Notes under the pieces: generated by a model
What the model saw: the letters and a program-made list of their open reading frames with translations, nothing else
The model's database searches: none
Told to the model about the DNA's origin: nothing
Part shown: positions 47,601 to 59,600 of the stretch, piece after piece
Layout: each line of letters starts with the position of its first letter
Position numbering within the stretch: position 1 is the stretch's first letter
NCBI GenBank assembly: GCA_017591395.1
Contig: WEDG01008786.1
Span: forward strand, 1 to 64,000
DNA from: Schistocephalus solidus
Lineage: Eukaryota; Platyhelminthes; Cestoda; Diphyllobothriidea; Diphyllobothriidae
DNA length: 64,000 bases
Direction: 5' to 3'
Program-made: the position numbers and the translations under genes

Positions 47601-50600
47601 TTTTTATACTGTGGGTCGCAAAGCTCTACAGAAGAGAGTTATTTAAAAAACCATTGAGATCGTAATACTTGCATATCTTGATTCTGACGGGGTCTACTGT
47701 GTGAACCAGATCAGGGTAGGCGCAGGTGCTGGGACTTGCACATGACGTAGATTATAATGTTAGTAGACTTGCGCGCGCTGCATCTACCGCACTCTCTCCT
47801 CCTTCACCTACCTGGCCCCGTTGTCAAGACAGAATCAAGAAGGCCGGAGACGGGAGAGGGCGCAGGTGGCCGGCATGGCCGCAGCCGCCTGTAGGCTCAC
47901 ATCCCACGGGGGGAGTGCTACAGAGACTTCATTAAGAAGGAGCCGTTGTAGCCTGACTCCCCTGTATAGCACATTTCAGTGCTGATAACGCTTGAATCAG
48001 CTCGTCTATCTGTACAGTTTTCGATGTTTATTTTAATAGTTCTTTGATGTTCCCTTTTCCCACTTTATGATATACTTCCAATGCGTGTAACAAATAGGGA
48101 ACTCAAAGTTGGACATCTACTTTTGAGTCCATGCACTCATTTGGCAAGAGCGTTTGACCTGAAATCCCCAGTAACTGAGCCAGGCACCTGGGGTTGATGC
48201 ATTACCAGCTAATGATGGTCTCAACGCCAGAAACGGTCATTCAAATGTTCACAAGTTTTGTCAGTAACTCTGCTTGAAGGGATAAGGATATTTGACTGTC
48301 AAATTAACAAGCGTGTTTGTGTGTTTGCCATGGTCTCCTGATTTAATTAAAAGCACTTGCAAAAGATTTCCTAAAATCCTGCCTTTTGACTCTCCTGCAG
48401 ATCTCGTGTTCTTCGTCTCTGCATGTGGCCACTGAACGAACCAACTGAAGTAACGCGTCTCGTCTTCAAAAGGTGAATCTTGGGCAGATTTTTGAGCCTC
48501 TTTGGACTTTCCTTTTTTATGTGAAAGCATGACTTTATTTTTGGTGATGATGAGCCTTAATACTCTAATCTTTTTTTCGATGGTTTCTATTATGGGATTT
48601 CATTTATCGCATTCCTCCTGTCGGTGTTTTTGAACCAGATAGACGCCCAACTACGCCCTTGCACACTTCCTGCGTGTTGATTAGTCTGAAATTAGTATCT
48701 CAGTTGTTGTAAGCAAAACTTACCCTTCAATGGGGAATGGGCGCATACCGATCTATTGGCTTCCCAGAGCAAACAAGCTCTCTCCGAAAATATTCCACAA
48801 GCGTTCGGATGTTGTCTTTTGCATGAGCTTATTTCCGGCCGTCTGCAAAAACTGCACTCGGTAAAAAAGACTACTAAAGTAGCATGCATATTTAACTTTG
48901 ATTTGTGATACCCATGTTAATTCAACTATGCTTCAGAAACAAATGCACCAAAATATGTTTTCCTGTAGTCATTTGGTAGTAAATCATATCTTCTTCAATG
49001 TTCATGCTTGAACAAAAGCCATTTCCCGGTTTTAAAAAGCGTCAAAATTTAAGATTTTTTAAGGCCTTGGAATGTCCATTCATAAAGCATCATATCTACT
49101 CACCTATTAATAATGCTTGTAAAGTCTACCGCACGGTGCACATCCACTGTAAAATTGTATGAACCCTATATGACATCTCCTTAATAGTGGATGGAAGTTT
49201 AAGATTTTCCGTACACGGAACATATTCAGCCTGTACTTTGAAAACCCTGTAACAGCTGGTCGAATTCAAAATTATTCAGGAATTAAAAAAGTTCTGTAAA
49301 TATTCCCATGTTAAAATTGAAAAATGAAGGCGTTTTCGGTGAAGTGTTTTCGGTAACTCATCATCGGGTCGGTACAATTACATAGATACTGCAAACATGA
49401 AGAATTGACAGGATTTATAAGTGTCTTATGGTTGGTTAATACTCATTGTTCCTACGCCGGCCACCTCGCGAGGTCGGCGGTTTGAGGTCTCTGGGACTGA
49501 TGCCCTTTCTTCAAATTTTACATTTGAAGAATACGTGATTGGCTACCAAATAAATATGCCAAAGAATATTCTTGTGCACCTTTGCTATAAAATATATTTG
49601 TATTTATAAGGGGATGGAAGATCAATGGCGGGCTTTTTTGTTGCTTAAGTAGACATTTTTACAGTGTAGTTTTTGCAGGCGAACGAAAACAAACTCATTG
49701 AAAAGTTGGCATCTTGGTGTAACTGGAATATCTTGGAAGTATGCCGTGCGGTACTCACTATTACGACCCTGCTTGATAAGGATGCCTTGCATGGCTGCCA
49801 AAACCGAATGCGGGAAAAGGAACTGTCCAAATTACGTGTTGATTTGCGCGAAATTACACGGAAATTATGTTTAGGATTAGGGTTAACTTTAGGGTTTGGT
49901 TTACGTTTCAGGTTACGGTTAAAATTGGGATTAGGGTCATGATTAGACTAAGGGTTGAGGGTAGTATCGTGTTAACTGTAGGGTTTAGGTTTAGGGCACG
50001 GCTAGGGTTAAGTTTATTTAGCTTAGTTTTATGTTAGGGTTTAGTCTTAGCGTTAACGCACGCGTTTATTTACCCCCTGCTTAGATAATCTTTTCGAATG
50101 GACAACACCTTTTTACAATTTGGTCAACGTTTCATAGGATGGCGCATCTACTGTAGTTAAAGTGGACAGACTATTTCAAGTTCTCGGAGCCAGCTTATTT
50201 ACGGAATCGAAGGTCCGGACGATTAGAGTGGCTGTTAGCTCCATCTAGATGTCATCTTTTACCTACTCTGAGGGACTAGGTACAACGGTTGTGATGTCAA
50301 AAACATCATAGTTTCGATTTAAGCCACGACGGTGTCCTCACTTCAGCTTTCCTGTTCCAGCGGTGTTCAGCCGCTGGACAAGCAGTGCCGACGACGCAAT
50401 CGTCTTTTTCACTTATACGTTGATCTATAGCGACCTCATTACCGAATATCGTCAAGTGGTTAATGTCCTCAGCAATAGGGGGCTAGATTTGTGCCGCACG
50501 TGTTCTGAACACAACCTCTCATCTCTGATTGCATGTTACATAGATTCCAACAAGGCATTCACAACTCCCCTATGCGTTTAGGGCATGCAGACAGAGTGCA

Positions 50601-53600
50601 TACTTATATTTGCCAAATTTCTGTCTTTGCCGGTAGTGCTATTCTGCCTTTATCAGTAGCCGCTGTGCGGCTGCTGGCGGAGCTCTAGAGTGAGCCTCAA
50701 GGCACAGCGGGAGGAGTGAGTCACATAACCGATCGGTGAGCGCCCATCTACCATTGTTACATTTCTGTCTTCTGCGATTTCACTGGTCTGCGTTTTTAAA
50801 TGGCTTAAGCAGTCTAACCTTACAATTTTGCTTCCATTTTATTGTCATTGTCCAGCGTCTGCGACGCCTTCGAGTTTGAGCGAGCAGCAGCAATGGCTCT
50901 GATCAATCTCAATTTCGATTGGGCGCTCAGCTTCTTGAATAGGGCCCCCAAAGGTAGGCATACATGTCTGTACTGTTCTTTGTTTAAATTTGTTAAAAAA
51001 GTGCACTCCTACGAGCACTGAGGGAGGCTACTTCTGATTAATATCGCCCGCAAAGACCAGGGAGACTGAAATGGTCATTTCTGGCTTATTAGCCTTCGTC
51101 AGTCTGTCACAGGTGGTGCACCACCAGAGAATCGAATCCGTGACCCGTTGATCAGAAGTCCAACGCTCTAACCACTGAGCACGGGTTTGTTATCTCGCTG
51201 GTTTAGATCGGGAATATTGACCTGCATTCGTTGATGAACGCTCACCGATCGCTAACGGAACTCACTCGTTCCGCTATGCTTCGAGGCTCACTCTCGAACC
51301 CCGCCAGCAGCCACACAGCGGCTAGTAGAAGAATATGCAGATTTGTATTCCCGGCAAAGACAAGGGAGACTGCAATGGCTATTTATTGCTTATTAGCCGT
51401 CGTCAGCCCGTCATACCAAGCCCCAGATGGTGCACCACCGGATGCTACTTCGTTGTCCTTTTTCTAGGTCAGTACCTAGCCCTCATTATAGGACGCATTT
51501 TTTCTAAGATGCAGGTTGGCGATGCCGACGGCTGAATCGGACCCCAGTTTCACCGTGGCATGTGTCCATCTCGCCCACCCCCGCAAGCACTGGGACAAGC
51601 TAGTTCGTGGTCAGTAATAGCCTTCACCGGAGTTAGGCTTAGTTGGGGTCTGACGTTTCGAGTAGTGATTGCAGCTACTCGTCTTCAGCTGCTGGTGAGT
51701 CCTGTCCATAGCTCTCATTATATGACACATTTTTACTGACTGTGGGGCTGCGTCGGACCCCCGTCTGTCGCTGCTGCCCTCGCTGGCCGCTGCGATAATT
51801 GGTAGGCCCGATTGATTCACGATCAAGTCGAATCGTAAAACTGCAGAAGGGGGCAGGCGAGCTTATGTGGTGGTCGACTGAGACATCGGTAAACATCGAC
51901 GTCCTAAATCTGCCTCGACCCACATTGTTGAAAATGTTTCCCGTCTGCGCGGCATGAGTCGCTACCTCCAACTTTGGCCTAACCTTTGATCGATCAACTG
52001 TTGCTCACGCATTCCCATTTGCTACGATCGGCCGGTTCCTCTGACGAAATTGCATCCCCTCAGCTTCACTGAAGCCGGTAGACAATGACCGATTGCCCCT
52101 GGTCAGGGACGGGTCTTTTGGTGGCATAACTCAGGCGGATTGTTGACTAGGGCCTTTGAGCAGCCTCTACTATGAGTAACGCAAGGAATCTGATCACGCC
52201 CGTAGAGACCCCTTTAATATGCGGATTGGTAACACAGTGGTTTAGACTGACCGCACACCTCATCTCGATTCTTTTGTGGCACTCAACTCCTCTCTCCGAA
52301 TGCTTGTGCATAGTGGTGGACTCTCACTGGCTCTCGAAGGAGCTTCATCTACTGCCTTTTAGCGACTGGCGTGTTATGCAATGAATTTCCACCCACCGGC
52401 ATTACGTGTGCATACAGCTTCATTTGTGTTAGAGCGAGTGGGTGTTTAAAAGTTTAAATTTGCTGGAGAGGTCATACACTTAATCTTGCAGGAGAACAAG
52501 AGGACGGAACTGTACTTGCCGCTGAATAGCACGGCATGTGGCAATGCTCGACCACCTGATGAAAACCTTCGCAAAGCTAGTCGACAGTAGGTTGTGTGCG
52601 CATGAGCGGTCGAAGAGATTTTGAGCTTTGTAGCGGACTACTCCTTTTTTCGTAGGTTACTATGATGAAATTTTGTATTGCATACCCGATCTAAACTGGC
52701 AAGACAACGAGCCCGTGGCTCAGCGGTTAGGGCATTTGACTTCTAATCAACTGGTCGTGGGTTCGATCCTCGAGTGATGCAGCACCACAACCACCGGGGT
52801 TGGGTATGACTGGCTGATGATGGCTAATGAGCCAAAATGGCCATTCCAGTCTCCCCTGTCTTTGGCAGAATTTCGTATGTCAGCTATTGACTCTACTTTT
52901 AGTGGACTAGGACTGTCGTCTGCCATTGTCTAATAACGTTTGAATGCTTACCTAGTCGAGCCATGAATGTCCTATAAAAGTAGAGGTAACGATGAAGGGA
53001 GAGAGCGAGAGACTGCCACAAGTTTCGCGTATATTTCTGTAAGGACTGTTTGCTGTTACCATAAATTTATAAATTTAATCAAATGACCTCAATGGCTCTT
53101 CTAGCTTTACATGGCGTTTTCTAAGCCCTCATCGTTTGGCACCGGTGCACTCCAAAAAAGACGCTCTCGTCTCGACTGACAGCGCTATTATTTTTATTAC
53201 GGAACCAAAATGTTTTTCAGAATAGCAATTATTGTGACCTCTAAACGTGAAGCCTTAGTCCCTTGTTTATTTGAAACTACGTACGCGTTGAAAGCTACAG
53301 CTAATGCCTACAAGTGAGCTGAGTAGTCCGGTCTTATTCGCTGCTACGATTTCGTATTTTAGGTTCGAAGATCACATTAATGTCATTTTGATAAAAACTT
53401 CTACTCTTCTTTTAATCGCTACTCCGTTTTCGCCGCAGCAGTTTCATTAACTATGTCTTTAGCAGAGGACCATTCTCAGCAAAGACAAGAGGGACTAGAA
53501 TGGTCATTTCTGGCTCATCAGCCAGTCATACCCAACCCTAGGTGGTCCACCACCCGAGGCTTGAACCCCCGCCCCGTAGATCAGAAGTCGAACGCTGTAA

Positions 53601-56600
53601 CCTTTGAGGTATTCCAGTCTTCCTTGTCTTTGCCGGCATTGTTACTCTGCCTAGCACTACTGGCCACTGTGCGAGTGCTGGTGGGGCTCTAGAGTGAGAC
53701 CCAAGGCAGAACGGGACTAGTGAGTTCCGTTAGCGATTGGTGAGCATTCGTCAACGAATTGCGGCCACTCGTAAAACCACGGAATCACAGACGCTGGAGC
53801 CGAGAACTGTCTGATTTTTGGTATTTTTCCTTGCCTAAAGACGCCTAGTCCAACAGCTCCCCGATGCATTATGATTGCATTTTGATACCACTGGCCGCAC
53901 GTTGGTTAAATGAATCCGCATATTGCTTCGAGTCCAAGTCCGGACGCCGAAGGCTTATATGGCCGCTCTAACGAACACAATGGATAGGTAGGCGTGTAAT
54001 ACGGGAACGGTGGCAGTAGGGAGAGGGCGGTTTTAAAGACGGGAAAATGGCTTTATCGAGTTGGCGAGCAAAGGAAATTTATGTACCCATCGTCTTTGTT
54101 AGCACTGACTTAGACCGTATTACACGCCCACCTAGGATTCACATTCGTTGCCCAATTCACGTTTGTGGCATTGAGGTCTGGGACCAAGTAAGTGCACGAA
54201 TTTGCTTATTATTATAAGGGCTGGGGCTGCTTTGCTTGCACCTGACGCCCTCGAGCAAACTTGAGCGGCCTCTCAAGTCTGGTAAAATTTTCTAATCGAC
54301 GGATGATAAATTGACTCCACAGGTCGACAACCTCCCTAACACACCTGTTAACAGTTAATGGAATTTATTCTAAAAAATATATATTCGAGATCGAATTTCG
54401 TTACACTTACCTTCTCCACAATAACTGCTCTTCTGCTGTTAATTTCTCGTGTGATTTCTCGCGTAAATTGCCTAATGCTGCTGTTCTACAGCTCGTCAAA
54501 ATCTTCTGCAGGGGCAAAATGCCGCCCCCCAGGTTCATGAAACTGATACCTCGCAGTCAGCTAGTGAAACAGATCTTGTCGCTCTGGCCCTGGCGGGTTT
54601 TTCTGATCCCTGCAATCCTCTCTGGCGGAACACGTGTGCCGATTTGTCTGCTCGTTTGAAGGATCCATATCTGCGAGTGATGCTCAACTTCCTAATGTGT
54701 CGTGGAGGTGACTTCAAGGGCATTCTGGTTGGTCCTGTTTTCGTTCACGCCTACCTTACCTATTTACTCCGCTCCCTACGCTGCCCCCCCTCCCCCCCAC
54801 TCCCACGCCCTCTTAGTAAAATTGTTGGTTTTCTTGATTATTATTTTTTTACATTCTTCTCTTCGCAGGAGAACGAGGACTTACGTCTCATCGATCGGCT
54901 AGCATTCGCATGTCTCTACCTTAACGACGACGATGTTAGTTGAGCTTTTTTCTCTTAATTTTTTGACTTGTTCTTTCGCGTCCGACGCCACGTGCCATAA
55001 ACTCCAATAATTATCGATTGTGAGCACTTGACGCTTGTCACGTGCTCCTCTGGAGGGTGACGGTCACTAGCACCGTAGCCTGCTTTTTGTCAGCTTGGCT
55101 ATCGACGAGTTCTGCCAGTAAAGCATGCAGTTAGGCCCTCTTCCTACCGACAGTTCGACCGTCGTATTTTGACGATGTCCACCATATGCTCCACAGAAGA
55201 GTGGTGCAGGGACGGTGAATTGCGCATGGATTAGTTTTAAATGATAGTAGCTTTGCGCTGCAGCTACCGCACTCCTCCCTCCCCCATCTTAGCCCGCTAT
55301 CATGACAGAGTCAAGAAGACCGGAGGCGGAAGAGGGCGCAGGTGGCTAGCGCGGCTGGAGCCGCTACTGGGTGTGCCACCACACCTGGATCGGATCCCAC
55401 TGAGTGGAAGTGCCATAAAGGCCACATTAAGAAGGAGCCATTGCAGCCTGACTCTCAGTCCTCCAGTCAGCCACTTCACACCCCACACACATTTGGCTGA
55501 CCACGAGTTCCTAGTTATCCCGTCAGTTGGCAGCCTTCTAAGCCACGGCTTTTAGCGAACCGTGATATTTTCAAGCGCGTCAGATTGTTTATAGTGAGGA
55601 AAATGCGCTGAGCTGTCGACCTCACTCTCTCCTCGACCTCTACAATCAGACCACCGCCCAAGCTGGTCAGTTTTCTGATGCGGAAGTAGGCGCAGCTGCT
55701 GGTGACTTCGTCTATGTGTACTACGTACACGAACTGGCCCCCAAACACAAGCACTAGGATTTCACACAACAGAGGGTTGAATGGCTCACATTTCACATGT
55801 GTGAGATAGCCAAATGTCACGTGTAGCAGGAGCCATCGCAGCCTGACTCTCAGAGCACTTGTCAGCCATTCACACAACACGCATTGGACTGACTGCGAGG
55901 TTTTCGTATAATTTTTTCCATCTCATGGTGCTTATCGCCCCATAATATTCTCAATCTCAGATCACTCATGCAACAGATTAGCCACATGGAGAAGGAGCCG
56001 AGGATCATACTTGCCTCTTAATCAGCTATGCAGACTGAGAGCATGTTTTTTGTGGTGTTGCGTGTGATCATGTGAGGTGCAGAGGCTGATGAGGGAGATG
56101 TAGTGTTGTGGTATAGCTGGCGGTGTTCTACCGTAGGTTTTCATGGAGATGCATGTGACCTAATAGGCCCATGCGGTGTGTGAACGTGCGTGGGCAGTGC
56201 GCACAGTTGAGTCGGGTGTGGCGGGTGTATGTTGGTGCACCTGGCACTGGTTTGCCGGTCTCTGTGCGACGGATTCGCAAGTGACCAACCAGGTCGATGC
56301 GTGATGTGCATGTGCGGTGACAATGAGGACAAGATAGATCGGGAGGTGTTGAGTCTGCGGGGGCTCTGCTGCGAGCACTTGTAGTCCTGGGAGAAATATG
56401 GGAAGTTTTTATGGGTGCGCAAGATGTGCTGGCATCGCGGTGGATTCCGCTGTCATGGATGCACATGTGATCGAATAGGCCCATGCGGTGTGTGAATGTG
56501 CGTGGGCAGTGATGGTATTGAAGGTGGCGGTCTCTGCTGTGTTGACGCTCCTGGAAATATTTCGCCAGTCTCTGTGCGATGGATTCGCTAATGACAGACC

Positions 56601-59600
56601 AGGTCGATGTTTGAGGTGAATGTGCGATCGCAATGAGAACAGGTTAGTTTCGAGTCCCCATCGCTGGTACTGGGGGCGCTGGTGGTGTTGGAGATAGCAA
56701 GTGGGAGGTGGTCGGAGGTGGTTACTGAGGTGGTGGGAGTGGGACAAGGGGTCTTCGTCGCCGTGATCGGCGCAGGAGGTGGAGGAGAGAGGATGGTGTC
56801 GGTGATAGTGGACGGTGGGACATCAATGATGTTGATGTCAGTGTTTCGAATGGTCGTCGTTGTCGTGGGGTCTAAGGCAGGTGTGGCAGAGGTTGAGGTT
56901 TTGGGATTGTTGTTGCATTTATTTTGAAGATGTCCGACCAGGCCGATTAGCGCACGGAATGTGTGTTGACAGCATGGGCACGTTGGCAGGGCCTGGGCAT
57001 TGGCGGTGTTGATCCGCGGTGCTTGTGACTTGCGAGCCGCCCTTTCGGCCTTAGCAGTGACCATCCGGTCGGCCTCATAGATTGCTGTACCAGTTTTTCG
57101 CGGATCTTCTCCATGCCGGTCTATCCTGGGCGAGGTGGCCGCTCCTTCGCATTTGCACTTGCCTCAGCGGGGCGTGGATGCTGAGGATTCCGGTCCGCTC
57201 CAGGACTTCCGTGTCCGGGATCCTGTCTTGCCATCTCAGCTTCAGTATTCTGTGGAGGCAGCTAAGATGAAAATGATTCATCTTCATGATTCGGTTCGAG
57301 TAGATGGTCCAGGTCTCCGCTCCGTAAAGGAGTGTCGTCAAGACGACGGCCTTGTGCATATTCCGTTTGGTGTTCAGGTGAATACCGTGGTGATTCCACA
57401 CGGAGGCCTTGGCCGGCGGAAGGCCTGACTGGCTTTGGGTATCCGTTGAGCAACCTCGTCGTCGATTCTCGTGTGGCGTGACAGCGTGCTTCCCAGATAA
57501 GCAATTTTTTCCACATTTGTAGTCGAGCGCCGTTGACATTGATTCGGGGAGCATTGTATTGCGCGCTGGGCGGAACAGGCTGTCTATGCGACGAGGTTTA
57601 TTTTTAATAGAAACAGTCCCGAAAATGCAGCGGAGTGTCGAGGTGCAGGTTTTCAGGCTAATTCTTCATCTTAACTTAACCATACCTCCAATAAACGTCT
57701 GGAAGCCAGAAATGCCGAACCTTCTTTTGGTCTACTTGTCAGCTACCCGGTGCGTTCCTAGGTGAAGAATAGTGGAACCGCCTCCAGCAACAGCTGTCTC
57801 CGAAATAAGCAGACTGGTGTCGGCCGAGTAAGTCATTGTGGACCGCGCAACGGTAACATCTTCAGTTGTGCCACAGTACTTTTTAACTCTATTATCTGCA
57901 AAATAGCCTCGAACTATTACGGTATAACGAATGCTCCGTTACATGCACTTCGGGTGCAATGCTGAAACCTTACATTTAGTTAGTGATTGATTGGATAGAG
58001 TCGTCCACGACAGCATCCGGAAACTACAAGCAACTGTCATGCCGCGCCATACAACCGCTGTATTCTAGGGGGCTATGATTTAACCAGATTTTCTGTTCCT
58101 GAAAGCCTTTTAGCCTTGCACTCTGGTTGGGCTTTGCAAGGGCCTAACGCGCTCATAGTATTTTACCTCTAAACAGCAACTGCAATGTTCGATGCGAGCA
58201 AAAAGATCAATTCCCGTAGAAGAGAGGGAGAAAGACTCGGTCGCTAGGGCGAAATTTCTATTAGCTGGACCTTTCGGCCTCACACTCGAACCCATCACCA
58301 GTGACCGAAGTAGAAAGGGTAGTGGGTGGACCAAGGATTGTAGTATTAATATTGTGCAGTTGCTACACTACCGCACGCCTACCCAAATAAGCACCTCCTA
58401 CCTTCATTCCAGACATTCGTGTTTGGTGCAATGATGGCTTGATCGCTCAAACGTTAATGGCTGCGATGATTGGCTGGGTCGCTGTTTTGGTTCGGCACTG
58501 CTGCAACAGTCTTCATGCTGGTAGCGCTCAGGTTAACACTGGTTCCGGTGTCGGTAATGGCGCACCAAATTGCCGAGTCATCATTACACCGGTGACCAAA
58601 ACTAGCAATGAAATCGCGACCATTAACTACTCTTATTTCGACGACGAAGCCATCACCATGCCAAGTGTGAACTTCCGTGACGAAAGTGGAGCTAATAATT
58701 TTATTAGGTACAAGTGTGTCCTATGAATCCTACAACGCCTCTGCGCACATTCGGTACCCCTTTTGGTTGTCGTCTCCAATGGTCGGTTCGAGTTTAAATA
58801 CGCGACGTCCAGCGACAAAATTCTTGCTCCAACAGTCAGGTTTGCTTCTTCCCCTTCCCTCTCCCCTACCAGCAGTACGACTTCTCACGGAAACAGTTTC
58901 TTGCGTAACAACTAGCAACAGCGAGTGTGATAGCACTGCTTTTCTAGGGTAATCACGCATGCTGCACATACGAAGTCTAACGGGTGGCCCGAAAACACTG
59001 TTTAAACGAGATTTACCCCCTCTTCGACCGGTCTTAATCTGGTATGATCGGATATTTATGCACACAGCTGTAAGCGCACGCTTATCGGTTTAGCTTACCA
59101 GGTCAAGCGAATTCCGACACCCGGTGATAAGGACCACAAACAGGTTACCATCGCTCAAACAAAAATGATACCAGAGGTAGGCTGTAAAAGATAGAAGAGA
59201 CTGGAATAGGAACTGTTTAAGCCCGCTTTGTTTCATTTGGGTTTTTCACCTAATCGAGCTGCTAACCCATTGATCTAACTTTCTAATGCAGTTATCATGA
59301 TGCAAGGAGTTCTTAGAATACCAACACCTGATAAGGACCACCTGGAAGGGGATTTACATCCGAGAGTAGAAAAAAATCGACTGAAATTAGTGCTATAACA
59401 ACAAATATTTCTGGATATTGGCAGCAACAGTGCCCCTAGTATACTGCTTATATTTTTTAAGGGAAGCTCAAGAACCGACCGGATCAGAGCCTCTTAGTTG
59501 TACACGTCCTACATTTTTAGGTCTGATCAACATTCCCCAGAGGACCCGACAGGACATGGGAATAGGAACGCTTCGCATGTAAAACAGGTGGCCACCTGCA

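Noticed and set aside
49320..49400. TGATGAGTTACCGAAAAC on the minus strand as a hammerhead
   Set aside because: No stem II can form between the two blocks and helix I is absent.
50363..50581. Frame with ADDAIVFF and [10 protein letters not shown] suggesting a reverse transcriptase
   Set aside because: The motifs are in the wrong order for one RT frame and no other boxes support it. It is at best very old debris.
55515..55880. 121-codon minus-strand ORF
   Set aside because: It lies wholly in the tandem 3' modules of the GC-rich repeat and is a shadow of the repeat.
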